Origin: Frankineae bacterium MT45
GTDB taxonomy: Bacteria; Actinomycetota; Actinomycetes; Mycobacteriales; Jatrophihabitantaceae
NCBI GenBank assembly: GCA_900100325.1
Contig: LT629697.1
Span: 868,001 to 932,000, forward strand
Length of the DNA: 64,000 bases
Reading direction: 5' to 3'
Shown: positions 42,227-50,174 of the stretch, one piece after another
How positions within the stretch are numbered: position 1 is the stretch's first letter
How the letters are laid out: each line of letters opens with the position of its first letter
The notes under the pieces: model-generated
Seen by the model: the letters and a program-made list of their open reading frames with translations, nothing else
Told to the model about the DNA's origin: nothing
The model's database searches: none
Translations under genes and position numbers: made by a program

Positions 42227-42535
42227 ATGACAGCAGAGCCGATGACCGCAATGCTGGAACTTCCGCAGCTCAGTGGAGGACGTCGCCGCGCGGCTGCGCT
42301 GGTCGACGCCGGGCACCTGCCTGAGGATCTCAGCGATGCCTCCGTCACCATCGACGCGCGCCAATTGTTAGCCGGAACCGAGTCCTTCGCCGACGAACTG
42401 GTGAAGATCCTGCTGCTGGACCGCAAGGCCGAGACCCTGAACGTCATCAACGTCTCAGACGATTTCGCACTCTTCCTGGAGCAGGCCGCGAAGACGCATT
42501 CGGTGTCGCGGCGCCTCGTCGTCGACCGCTTCTAA
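42227..42535 (+). CDS. Small STAS-like (DUF4325-type) partner protein
   Basis: A 102-residue protein. Its pattern (SVTIDARQLLAGTESFADEL, then KAETLNVINVSDDFALFLEQ) resembles STAS-like DUF4325 proteins, which lie beside GHKL ATPases. The central Ser of ESFADELV occupies the usual phosphorylated position. ATG 42227 has AGGGGG upstream and 11 bases separate it from the ATPase gene. Switching partner of the ATPase is the likely role; the sequence match is moderate. Confidence 0.65.
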   Translation: MTAEPMTAMLELPQLSGGRRRAAALVDAGHLPEDLSDASVTIDARQLLAGTESFADELVKILLLDRKAETLNVINVSDDFALFLEQAAKTHSVSRRLVVDRF

Positions 42536-42572
42536 GCCCGGCCCGTCGGTCTCCGCTAGGTCACGGCGCCCT

Positions 42573-43001
42573 CTAGAGTTCAGCCCGCATTCCCTCGCCG
42601 CAGGCGGTGAGAGCCGCCTGCCAAGCTCGCTGCTCGGCCGCGGCTGAGTCATCGTCGTTCACCCAGCGCACCGCCGTGTTGCGCCAGATCTGCATCTTCG
42701 CGCGGACCACGTCCGACTCGACCCGTGGCACACAGGCGTCGAAGACGCCCATGGATTCCCGGAGTGCCTTCTCCAGCAGTTCGTCCGGGGTGTCGACCGC
42801 CTGATATTCGATCAGCACGTCATGGAGGCGCAGCGCGGCGCTCTCCAGCTCCTCAAGCGCGTCCAGATGGAAACGGCGCCGGATCCGATCGCGGTTGTCT
42901 TCGCGACCCTTCGTGGCCACCCGGGCCCTGACGAGTTCGGCCGACCCCTGGCCGATCACCGTGAGAAGGCTGCCGATGATCACCCCCCACAGCGCGTCCA
43001 T
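42573..43001 (-). CDS. Hypothetical membrane-anchored helical protein
   Basis: A 142-residue protein: one N-terminal hydrophobic helix (MDALWGVIIGSLLTVIGQGS) then mostly helical charged sequence (RFHLDALEELESAALRLHDV). No known domain. It converges with the STAS-like gene. Tryptophan-rich segments (KMQIWRNTAVRWVNDDD) suggest a folded cytoplasmic domain. No function is proposed. Confidence 0.65.
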   Translation of the reverse strand: MDALWGVIIGSLLTVIGQGSAELVRARVATKGREDNRDRIRRRFHLDALEELESAALRLHDVLIEYQAVDTPDELLEKALRESMGVFDACVPRVESDVVRAKMQIWRNTAVRWVNDDDSAAAEQRAWQAALTACGEGMRAEL

Positions 43002-43157
43002 GCCCCTACCTTAACTGCGGGTACCGACGTTTCTGCGCTGCGTCATCGCCGACTGTGGCGTTCCCCCTTATCTCTGTGATCACGCTGCCGATTGGAGATC
43101 TGAGGCTCGCTAAGAGCCGCCGCGCGGCGCGGCCGCGGGAGCAGCTGAGGAGACGTG

Positions 43158-43478
43158 ATGACCAAAGCGATCCGGGTACCCCGGTCCCTCGATTTCTTCA
43201 CGCGCCGAACTCGCAACCGGCAACTTCTGGAGACGGCCGAGCGGATCGTCGACATCGAGCTGCGGCTGCTGCTCATCGCCCGGCACTGCGTGCAGAACTT
43301 CGGTGGGGACGGCCTGCAGATCTCCCGTCACGCGAACGGCTACGACATCACCGCCGAGCTCGTCGGCCCCGAGCGGAACGTCGACCTCTGTGCGCTCGAC
43401 CCCGAACGCTGGAACGCCTGCGTAAGCCTCGCCCGGTTCGGGGTGGCTCCCGGCCAGACCCGACTGGTCGCCCCGTAG
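43158..43478 (+). CDS. Hypothetical protein
   Basis: A 106-residue basic protein without signal or membrane helices; NRQLLETAERIVDIELRLLL is a clear amphipathic helix and the C-terminal half is mixed alpha/beta. GAGGAG lies five bases before ATG 43158, a strong sign of translation. No family recognised. It lies between divergent and convergent genes of unrelated role, with a strong hairpin after its end. Confidence 0.7.
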   Translation: MTKAIRVPRSLDFFTRRTRNRQLLETAERIVDIELRLLLIARHCVQNFGGDGLQISRHANGYDITAELVGPERNVDLCALDPERWNACVSLARFGVAPGQTRLVAP

Positions 43479-43499
43479 GAGCGGCGCCCACCCAGACTG

Positions 43500-43540
43500 C
43501 GGTGGAGGCCGTACCGCGCGCGACGCTGCGGCCTCCACCG
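43500..43540. terminator. Hairpin between convergent genes
   Basis: CGGTGGAGGCCG (43500-43511) pairs with CGGCCTCCACCG (43529-43540), a 12-bp stem with a 17-base loop, between the hypothetical gene and the TIGR03118 gene. It probably works on both strands; there is no T-tract. Confidence 0.6.
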
Positions 43541-43566
43541 AGCCCAACTTGCTAGTTCTACTGCCT

Positions 43567-43608
43567 GTCAGGTGACGCTCGTCAGGTGACGCCCGTCAGG
43601 TGACGCGG
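43567..43608. repeat. Three tandem 14-bp repeats over the TIGR03118 stop codon
   Basis: GTCAGGTGACGC plus two variable bases occurs three times at 43567, 43581 and 43595. On the minus strand each copy carries TGA; because 14 is not a multiple of 3, the three TGAs close all three frames. The first one read is the gene's own stop. Confidence 0.85.
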
Positions 43609-44750
43609 AGAATCCCCAGCAGACCATGTGCCTCGTGGTCCGGTCCGGCACTGAACCAGAGATCCGAGGTGGCTCCGGCGGTGCCCGTCCCGGGGAGCAG
43701 CCCCCAGAGTCCGGGAATCACCAGATCCTTGCCGCCCGTGCCGTGCAGTTCACCCACCGGGAAGCCGAACCGCGGGTCGAAGGCATGAATGCGCCCGTCG
43801 CCGAAGTTGCCGACCAGCAGGTCGCCGCTGAACTGCCCGAAGCCGGCCGGTGCGATCACCATCGCCCACGGTGAGTTCAACTCGCCGAAGGAGAAGAGCT
43901 GCCGCTTGAAGTGCCCGTACCGGTCGAAGACGTTGATGACGCCGTTGCCCGGGCCAGCCACATCGTCATGACGCTCGGCATCCTGCTTTGCATAAGAGAC
44001 GTAGACGTCGTTGCCGATCGCCGCGATGTTGAAGGGCGCGAAGCCGCGCGGCACCCCGAACGGCAGGAACGCGAAACGGTCCTTGACCGGAGCAAAGCTC
44101 GAGTCGAAGACCGCCACCTGGTTGTCGTGGAAGTCGGCGGCCAGGAGCACCGGACCGGACGCCCGGTTCACCATCGCGATGCCCTTGTAGACCGCGCCGT
44201 CGGTGTGGACCTCGGTGACCGCGTCAGTAGCCACCCCGGTCGGGTTCCAGGCGGTGATGTCGCCGTCCTCGCTGGCGAAGATGAACTTGGCCGGCCCGGT
44301 CTTGCCGCCGGTGGAGAGGACGAAGTCGGACCCGGCGTTGAAGAGCTGGCCGGTCGGCGCGCCCCCGGGAATGTTCACGACGAGTGGGACCGCCTTGACC
44401 GGCGTTCCGACCTGTCCGCCGGTGTACAGCGTCGAGACGTCGGTGCCGTTGTCGGATACCCAGAGCGGGCTACCCGGACCGGCGGGCGTCGCCGGCGCGG
44501 CCGACAGGCCCCATGGGTTGACCAGATTCGGGTCGACGGTGGCGGCCGCCCCAGGGACGTCTGCGACGAGATTTACCTGCTGATAAAGGGACTTCAGATG
44601 GTGGTGTCGATGATGATCCGGCGTGGCGGCCCCCGCGGGCGCCGCCGCGACGACGCTGAGGGCGAGCGCTGCGGCACTGCAGATGGCCAGTGTCGTTGCC
44701 GCCCAGCGACGTCGATGTAGCTGCTTCTTGAACCTCTCTGTGCTTTGCAT
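43596..44750 (-). CDS. Exported TIGR03118-family protein (beta-propeller-like)
   Basis: A 384-residue exported protein: basic N-terminus, signal peptide ending about residue 42 (VVAAAPAGAA), a His cluster (PDHHRHHHLKS), then the TIGR03118 region with VNPWGLSAAP, GPLWVSDNGTDVSTLY-like start and repeated four-stranded motifs (LLVGNFGDGRIHAFDP). The family has a six- or seven-bladed propeller look and no assigned activity. It ends in tandem repeats that carry stop codons in all frames. Single gene. Confidence 0.82.
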   Translation of the reverse strand: MQSTERFKKQLHRRRWAATTLAICSAAALALSVVAAAPAGAATPDHHRHHHLKSLYQQVNLVADVPGAAATVDPNLVNPWGLSAAPATPAGPGSPLWVSDNGTDVSTLYTGGQVGTPVKAVPLVVNIPGGAPTGQLFNAGSDFVLSTGGKTGPAKFIFASEDGDITAWNPTGVATDAVTEVHTDGAVYKGIAMVNRASGPVLLAADFHDNQVAVFDSSFAPVKDRFAFLPFGVPRGFAPFNIAAIGNDVYVSYAKQDAERHDDVAGPGNGVINVFDRYGHFKRQLFSFGELNSPWAMVIAPAGFGQFSGDLLVGNFGDGRIHAFDPRFGFPVGELHGTGGKDLVIPGLWGLLPGTGTAGATSDLWFSAGPDHEAHGLLGILRVT

Positions 44751-44920
44751 TCCGTTCCCTCCTTCAGAGAACGTGCGCGGGCACCGGGTGGCGCGAGACG
44801 CGCACGTCTGCTGATACGCGCTCAGCTACCCGAGGGTTCACTCCGGTTACGGGCCGGCGTGTCGGAATCGGTATTGCCGGTCTTCAGTCGCCGAGGACTG
44901 GGAGCGGTGAAAGTCTGCGC

Positions 44921-45211
44921 CTACTGCTCGCAGGCGATGCCGTCGTGGTCGCTGTCGGACTTCTTGTTGGCGTTGTAGAGAGCGGTGTTGACGACCGGCT
45001 TGTACTTCGCCTTCCCGCTCTTGCGCTTGTCCTTCGCCCCGGCCCTGGCGACGCCGCCCTTGTAGACCTTCTGCATCTGGGCGCAGTTGGCGAAGACGCG
45101 CGGCTTGGCGGCCGCTTCAGCCGCGGTCGGGGCGAGCAGGCTGGAGAGCAGCACGGCTGCGGCAACGGGAACGAACAGACGGGCGCGGCGCATCAAAAAT
45201 CCAGCTTTCAT
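44921..45211 (-). CDS. Exported Excalibur calcium-binding domain protein
   Basis: About 96 residues: signal peptide (LFVPVAAAVLLSSLLAPTAA, cut near AEAA) and an Excalibur domain (FANCAQMQKVYKGGVA, ending SDSDHDGIACEQ). The DSDHDG loop is EF-hand-like and binds calcium; two cysteines should form a disulfide. ATG 45211 chosen; ATG 45193, ATG 45241 and GTG 45247 are possible starts with no clear ribosome site. It is divergent from the DUF1800 gene. A related domain occurs in the GH26-like enzyme at 51531. Confidence 0.82.
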   Translation of the reverse strand: MKAGFLMRRARLFVPVAAAVLLSSLLAPTAAEAAAKPRVFANCAQMQKVYKGGVARAGAKDKRKSGKAKYKPVVNTALYNANKKSDSDHDGIACEQ

Positions 45212-45301
45212 CGGTGAAATTCGATGAGAAGCGTAGCGCATCTTCACTGTAACCTCACATTGGTCTTGCTGCGCGCTCAGCTCATCGCCCTGGTGGGCGG
45301 C

Positions 45302-45328
45302 TAAAGATTCGGGCCCGGCGGTCGATCA
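45302..45328 (+). promoter_or_regulatory. FliA/WhiG-like promoter candidate
   Basis: TAAAGATT (45302-45309), exactly 11 bases, then GTCGATCA (45321-45328). The FliA consensus is TAAAGTTT, N11, GCCGATAA: 7 of 8 and 6 of 8 match. It lies about 120 bases before the DUF1800 ATG. Confidence 0.4.
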
Positions 45329-45454
45329 GGAAGGGCAACGACTGTCGATGCGCAGGATGCGCTGAGCAGTTGGGGAACCACGGGGACAAACGGGTGCATT
45401 CCACGGAAGGAAGCGTGACCGCCACCAATGGCTGGCTTGATCTCATCGACCCGA

Positions 45455-47209
45455 ATGACCACCAAGGCAAGGCAGGCTGCCGCCAAGCGCGCCGCGGCCA
45501 AGCGCGCCGCGGCCAAGAAGGCCGCCGCCAAGAAAGCCGCGGCCAAGAAGGCCGCCCAGCAGGCCGCAGCGCGAAAGGCGGCCGCCGCTAAGGCCGCGGC
45601 GGCCAAGAAAGCCGCCGCCGCCAAGGCCGCGGCAGCAAAGGCGGCCGCCGCCAGAGCCGCCGCCGCAAAGGCAGCAGCTGCGAAGGCGGCTGCGGACAAG
45701 GCGGCAGCTGAGAAGGCCGCCAACACTCCGGTTCCGCTCAAGATCTACTCGACCGCCGCCGCTGCCCTCGCGGCTGCGCAGAAGACCGCGGTCGCCCCGC
45801 TCGTTTGGGACCCGGCCTCGCACCTGCTCTCCCGTTTCGCCTTCGGCCCCGACCTCGCGTCGCGCAATGCCGTCACGGCCAGCGGGCCGGACGCCTGGTG
45901 GAGCAGCCAGGTCGCACTCGCCGCATCCGCGTCTGGCTATGCCGGCAACGCGGCGGTGCAGGCGCAGGGGACGCTGCTGACGCTCACGCCGACCCAGGTA
46001 CGAGCCTGGCTGAAGAGCAACGGCAACGAGTACGGCTGGAACCTGATGGACCAGCTGAGCAAGGTGACGATGGGTCTGCAGGTGTGGAGCAAGGCCCAGC
46101 TGTATGAGACCGCGGTCGACTTCTTCGCCAATCATCTGAATGTTGCGAATCATTCGGACTCGGTCTGGAACAGCCGGCACACCATGGACCGGGATGTCGT
46201 CCGCAAGTACGCCCTCGGCTCCTTCACCGACATGCTGCTGGCGTCGGCCAAGAACGGCGCCATGCTCACCTACCTCAACCTTGCCGAGTCGAACAAGAGC
46301 GTCGTGAACGAGAACTACGGTCGAGAGCTGCTCGAGCTGCACACGGTCGGCGTCGGCAACTACAGCGAGACGGATGTCCTTAATTCGGCGCGGATTCTCA
46401 CCGGCCGCACCGTCGACTCCGACAACAACTATGTGTACAAGTCATCGCTTCACTGGACCGGCGGCATCAAGGTCATGGACTTCACGCATGCCAACGCGTC
46501 GAGCACCGGTGGCGAAGCGGCCGGCGACGCCTACCTCACTTACCTGGCCCAGCACCCGGCGACGGCGGCTCACCTGGCGCAGAAGCTCTGCGTCCGGTAC
46601 GTATCCGACACCCCGTCGGCCGCGCTGGTGAGTGCGGTTGCCGCCGCCTACCTGGCGAACAACACACAGATCCTGCCGATGCTGCGGACGATCTTCTGCT
46701 CGACCGAATTCTGGTCGAGCCGCGGCGCGAAGGTGCGGCGACCGGCCGAGAATCTCATCGCCACGCTTCGGATTCTCGGTACGACGCCGAGCACGCTGAG
46801 CACCGCGCTCAACTCGCTGCACTGGATGTGCAACCTCGTCGGGCAGGTGCCGCTCGACTGGGTGCCGCCGAACGGCTATCCCGACGTCGCCGCCGCCTGG
46901 CGGTCATCCGGGTCGCTGCTCGAGCTTTGGGGTTATCACCGTGGCTTCGTCGGCGCCTGGTACGACGGCTTCGCCAAGCTGGACCCGACGTCGCTCTACG
47001 GGGGTGCCAAACCGGCCACCAGCGGCGCCGCCATCGACCTGCTCACCAAGCGCTTGACGAACCAGACCTTCTCCGCCGCGCACAAAGCAATCCTTCAGAG
47101 TTTCCTGGCTGAACCGGCCAGCACCCCGATCGCCAAGTCGAACCTGCGCTGGTACCTGATCCACCTCATCCCGCTGATCCTGGACGGACCCCACCATGCC
47201 CTCCGCTAA
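45455..47209 (+). CDS. DUF1800 protein with Lys/Ala-rich N-terminal tail
   Basis: About 584 residues. The first 90 are an almost pure Ala/Lys tail (repeats of AAAKK and AAAKA) resembling histone H1 or the HbhA tail. From about residue 110 the DUF1800 domain begins (HLLSRFAFGPDL), with NHLNVANHSDSVW, VNENYGRELLELHTVGVGNY and ARILTGRTVDSDN, which are family hallmarks. DUF1800 genes nearly always pair with DUF1501; activity unknown. The frame overlaps the next gene by 14 bases. No signal peptide is visible, so how it is placed is unclear. Confidence 0.85.
   Translation: MTTKARQAAAKRAAAKRAAAKKAAAKKAAAKKAAQQAAARKAAAAKAAAAKKAAAAKAAAAKAAAARAAAAKAAAAKAAADKAAAEKAANTPVPLKIYSTAAAALAAAQKTAVAPLVWDPASHLLSRFAFGPDLASRNAVTASGPDAWWSSQVALAASASGYAGNAAVQAQGTLLTLTPTQVRAWLKSNGNEYGWNLMDQLSKVTMGLQVWSKAQLYETAVDFFANHLNVANHSDSVWNSRHTMDRDVVRKYALGSFTDMLLASAKNGAMLTYLNLAESNKSVVNENYGRELLELHTVGVGNYSETDVLNSARILTGRTVDSDNNYVYKSSLHWTGGIKVMDFTHANASSTGGEAAGDAYLTYLAQHPATAAHLAQKLCVRYVSDTPSAALVSAVAAAYLANNTQILPMLRTIFCSTEFWSSRGAKVRRPAENLIATLRILGTTPSTLSTALNSLHWMCNLVGQVPLDWVPPNGYPDVAAAWRSSGSLLELWGYHRGFVGAWYDGFAKLDPTSLYGGAKPATSGAAIDLLTKRLTNQTFSAAHKAILQSFLAEPASTPIAKSNLRWYLIHLIPLILDGPHHALR
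45470..45720 (+). repeat. Low-complexity GCC/AAG tract encoding the Lys/Ala tail
   Basis: About 250 bases of imperfect GCCGCCAAG-type repeats encode the Ala/Lys tail of the DUF1800 protein. Such a tract is likely to change length between strains by slippage. Confidence 0.8.
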
Positions 47210-48545
47210 CGCCGCCGTGCCCGCCTCCGACCTCAACCCGGCTCACGTCACCGCGGATCTCGAGCGCCGCGCCGCCAAGGTGCAGCGCGAGCTGCAGGCC
47301 CAGGAAGCCTTATGGAACAAGGGTTTCACCCGGCGCAAGTTCCTGGCCGGGGTCGGCCTCGTCTCGGTGGCGGCGCTGGCTGACCAGCTCGTCACTACTC
47401 GGGTCTCCTTTGCCGAGGCGGCCACCAGCAACGGGAACACGGTCATCAACGTCTTCCTGCGGGGAGCGGCCGATGGCCTGCGGATCCTGGTGCCGGCCAG
47501 CTCGTCACTCGGCATCGACTACCTGCGCAGCGTCCGCTCGTCGCTGGTGCCGGCCGACGCGAACCTGCTTCCGCTGAGCGGCACCTCCGGATGGGCGCTG
47601 AACAAGGTGATGGCCCCGCTCATGCCGTTCTGGGCGTCCAGTGAGCTGGCCTTCGTCCCGGCGGTCTCGGCCGAGGGCGTGACGCGTAGCCACTTCCAGG
47701 CCCAGCAGACGCTGGACCGGGGCGGGTCGGCCAACTCGACCAGCGGATGGATGGACCGCGCCCTGACGCTGCTCGGCCCGGGTACGACGTTTCGGGCTGT
47801 GGCTGAGGGGAACTCGATTCCGGCCTCGCTGGCCGGTCCCGAGTCCGTGCTCGGCCTGGGCGCGCTGAAGAACTTCACCTTCCCTGGCTGGGATGGGGTG
47901 GCCGCGCAGTCCGAGACGGCGATCGCCGGGCTCTACCGAGGAGTCGCCGGCCCGCTCGCCGAGGACGTGCCGATGGCCTTCTCGGCGCTGGGTACGGCGG
48001 CGAAGCTGAAGGCGGCAGCCGGCGCGAAGAACGGTGCCGTTTACCCGTCCGGCAATTTTGGTGCGGCGATGGCCGACCTGGCCACGGTGATCCGCGGGAA
48101 CGTTGGGTTGCAGGTCGCGACCGTCGACGTCGGTGGCTGGGACACGCACACGAATGAGGCGCATGAACTGGACCTCTCGCTGACCTCGGCTGCGGCCACG
48201 CTGGCCGCCTTCATGACCGACCTCGGCCCGACGCTGCGGAAGAAGGTCACCGTCGTGGTGATGACGGAGTTCGGTCGACGGGTCGCGATGAACGCCAGCG
48301 GTGGCACCGACCACGGCCACGGCAGTGTCATGTGGCTGATGGGCGGTGGGATCGTCGGTGGGCAGGTGCATGGCAAGTGGAACCCGCTGTCGGCTTCGGT
48401 CCTCGACCAGGGTGACGTGCCCGGCCTCAACAACGCGTTCGACGTGCTGGGCGAGGTGTCGCAGAAGCGGTTGGGCGTCGGGAGCTTGAGCACGGTCTTT
48501 CCGAGCCACTCGCTGTCGCCGATCGGGCTGGCCCGGACGACCTGA
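47196..48545 (+). CDS. Tat-exported DUF1501 (sulfatase-like fold) protein
   Basis: A 449-residue protein. A twin-arginine signal (FTRRKFLAGVGLVSVAALA, about residues 43-61) sends it across the membrane folded. The DUF1501 body has VFLRGAADGLRILVP, SRSHFQAQQTLDRG, VATVDVGGWDTHTNEA and TEFGRRVAMNASGGTDHGHG, resembling the metal-binding residues of alkaline phosphatase/sulfatase-like enzymes. Its ATG lies inside the DUF1800 frame, so the pair is translationally coupled. Reaction unknown. Confidence 0.87.
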   Translation: MPSANAAVPASDLNPAHVTADLERRAAKVQRELQAQEALWNKGFTRRKFLAGVGLVSVAALADQLVTTRVSFAEAATSNGNTVINVFLRGAADGLRILVPASSSLGIDYLRSVRSSLVPADANLLPLSGTSGWALNKVMAPLMPFWASSELAFVPAVSAEGVTRSHFQAQQTLDRGGSANSTSGWMDRALTLLGPGTTFRAVAEGNSIPASLAGPESVLGLGALKNFTFPGWDGVAAQSETAIAGLYRGVAGPLAEDVPMAFSALGTAAKLKAAAGAKNGAVYPSGNFGAAMADLATVIRGNVGLQVATVDVGGWDTHTNEAHELDLSLTSAAATLAAFMTDLGPTLRKKVTVVVMTEFGRRVAMNASGGTDHGHGSVMWLMGGGIVGGQVHGKWNPLSASVLDQGDVPGLNNAFDVLGEVSQKRLGVGSLSTVFPSHSLSPIGLARTT

Positions 48546-48632
48546 CGCCTATTCATGCGACCGCGACACGCCGACGACTGCGTTCAGCTGAACGCGGTCG
48601 AAGTAACTGAACGGCGAGCCGGAGCGCTGTGA

Positions 48633-48875
48633 CTAGCGGCGTGCGCTCACCGACTCGATGCGGGCGAGCACCCGGACGCCGCTGGTCGCCTTCTTCGTCT
48701 CATACCGCACGACGAGTTGGGCCTGCGCGCCGCAGCTGCAGAGGGCGACCGTCTCGCTGATCGCGTCCATGCGGGCGTGGTGGCAGGTCGGGCAGCGGAC
48801 GTTCGTCATGGCGTTGGACAGCGCCCTGCGGTGGCTTGCCTTGCGCGGGAGTTCACCCACCGGTTCGTCACTCAT
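48633..48875 (-). CDS. Small putative zinc-ribbon protein
   Basis: An 80-residue protein with two cysteine pairs, CPTCHHARM and ALCSCGAQAQL, spaced as in a zinc ribbon, then a basic beta-rich C-terminus (LVVRYETKKATSGVRVLARI). It lies between the DUF1501 gene and the tRNA. Nucleic-acid binding is possible but unproven. No clear start signal; ATG 48875 is assumed. Confidence 0.6.
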   Translation of the reverse strand: MSDEPVGELPRKASHRRALSNAMTNVRCPTCHHARMDAISETVALCSCGAQAQLVVRYETKKATSGVRVLARIESVSARR

Positions 48876-48921
48876 GAGTGCTCTCTGCGCCGCGAAGTTG
48901 GATGCAAAATTTTGGGAAGGG

Positions 48922-48994
48922 TGGGCCCCGTCGGGCTCGAACCGACGACCCGCGGATTAAAAGTCCGCTGCTCTACCAACTGAGCTAGGGGCCC
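48922..48994 (-). tRNA. tRNA-Lys (anticodon TTT)
   Basis: Read on the minus strand: acceptor GGGCCCC/GGGGCCC, D arm with AGCTCAGTTGGTAGAGC, anticodon stem GCGGA/TCCGC around CTTTTAA (anticodon TTT), and T arm GTCGG-TTCGAGC-CCGAC. All four stems pair and the discriminator is A. The CCA end is not encoded. It is a single gene; no duplicated 3' end (attachment site) was seen nearby. Confidence 0.95.
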
Positions 48995-49731
48995 GGCGTG
49001 TGGGAACAATGGTAGGTACAAACCTCGGAGCAACCGAAGGAGGAACCTTCACCGGAACCCGTGCCGCAGCACGTAGCCTAGCGTGTCCGGCGCCTTGGTT
49101 CTGGTCCGGCTCCGTGTAGCCGTCACCGAGTACCCCGCCCGTTGGTAGCGCCGACATGCAACCAGCTCTTCTCCGGCTCGCCCTGTGCTCGATCTGTGGC
49201 GCACAGCACCGAGCGGAAGCGACAGATGGCGACGATGACGCCCACGCTGTCTAGCGACTAGAACATCGCCGCGAAACCCTGAACTGCCTGGACCATCCAG
49301 CCTTGGTCGATCGAAACTAGGTGCGATCGTGTTTGTGTCGAGTAGACCAGGACCGATCTCGCAGAGAAAGCACCAGCAAATCGAAGCATGTCCCCGGCTG
49401 ACGTGGCGCGATCGGATTACTGCCCGACAACAACTTCCGCCATGTAGGCAAACGGTCGGTAGCTGCATAGCTTGCTGCTTTTGCCATGTGTGCTGGCGCG
49501 AGGTCCCGTAGATCGTTGCTGGTGGCGACCAGCTTGGGGACGGGTGGGCCCTCACGATCTTTCATAGGATCAGCCTAGGCTGAAGAGCCACAATATTTGC
49601 GGATACGGCCATCGGAATCTCCTCGGCCGACCACAGTCCAATGCTGTTGTGTACCGGTGTCGGGATTTGGACGACGGCTTGTTCCTGCCAAGTCCCGTGT
49701 GCGTCCTGCCGTCAGCCCTAGGATCGGGACC
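48995..49731. other. 737-bp region without a convincing gene
   Basis: The frames here (a 168-residue one on the minus strand among them) are rich in Arg, Cys, His and Ser with no recognisable domain and no ribosome site, so they look spurious. Base composition is less G+C-rich than the flanks. A perfect 14-base palindrome lies at 49571-49584. It could be decayed or foreign DNA next to the tRNA. Confidence 0.5.
49571..49584. promoter_or_regulatory. Perfect 14-bp palindrome
   Basis: TCAGCCTAGGCTGA equals its own reverse complement and lies 148 bases upstream of the DUF2568 start. A repressor site is possible; no other support. Confidence 0.35.
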
Positions 49732-50124
49732 ATGCCCACGGCGCCGGAGACTCGACGCACCCCACCGCTGGTCAGAGCGAGCGTCGAGGCTGCGGCCTTC
49801 GCCTGCGAGATCGCGATGCTCATCACGCTCGCGGTCGCCGGTTCCGGGCTCGGTCAGGCACTCTAGGTACACGTGCTGCTGGCGATTGCGCTGCCGGTGC
49901 TGGCCACCGGCGTCTGGGGCATCTGGATGGCGCCGACCTCGCGCCGACGCCTGGCCGATCCGGCCCGCCTCAGCGCCCAGTGTGCCCTCTTCGTGATCAC
50001 CGGCGCCCTGGTCGCCGCCGCCGGTCATGGGCTCTGGGGTGCGATCTTCGCTCCCGTCGCCATCGCGGTCTTTGCGACCAGCCGCATCACCGGTGGAGTC
50101 ACCGGCGGCCCGAAGGCTGAATGA
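49732..50124 (+). pseudogene. YrdB/DUF2568 membrane protein gene with an in-frame stop
   Basis: Two pieces in one frame, 49732-49866 and 49867-50124, are separated only by TAG at 49864-49866. Piece 1 (FACEIAMLITLAVAGSGLGQ) and piece 2 (LLAIALPVLATGVWGIWMAP, then RLADPARLSAQCALFVITG) align with the start and rest of DUF2568 proteins as I recall them. Tryptophan is common at the stop position in the family, so TGG to TAG is the simplest explanation. It may be a recent pseudogene, a sequencing error or a readthrough gene. Confidence 0.72.
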
Positions 50125-50128
50125 CTCT

Positions 50129-50162
50129 GGCTTGCCGCCCCGAAAAAACGGAGCGGCAAGCC
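50129..50162. terminator. Bidirectional terminator between DUF2568 and ugd
   Basis: GGCTTGCCGC (50129-50138) pairs with GCGGCAAGCC (50153-50162); inside, CCG pairs with CGG around six A. It lies between two convergent genes and should stop transcription from both sides. Confidence 0.75.
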
Positions 50163-50174
50163 CGGCCGGATGTA

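Noticed and set aside
45470-45720. CRISPR-like or satellite repeat array
   Set aside because: It is an in-frame Ala/Lys-coding tract without unique spacers. No CRISPR array is present anywhere in the window.
49049-49555. A 168-codon minus-strand frame after tRNA-Lys
   Set aside because: Arg/Ser/Cys/His-biased, no domain, no ribosome site; judged spurious.
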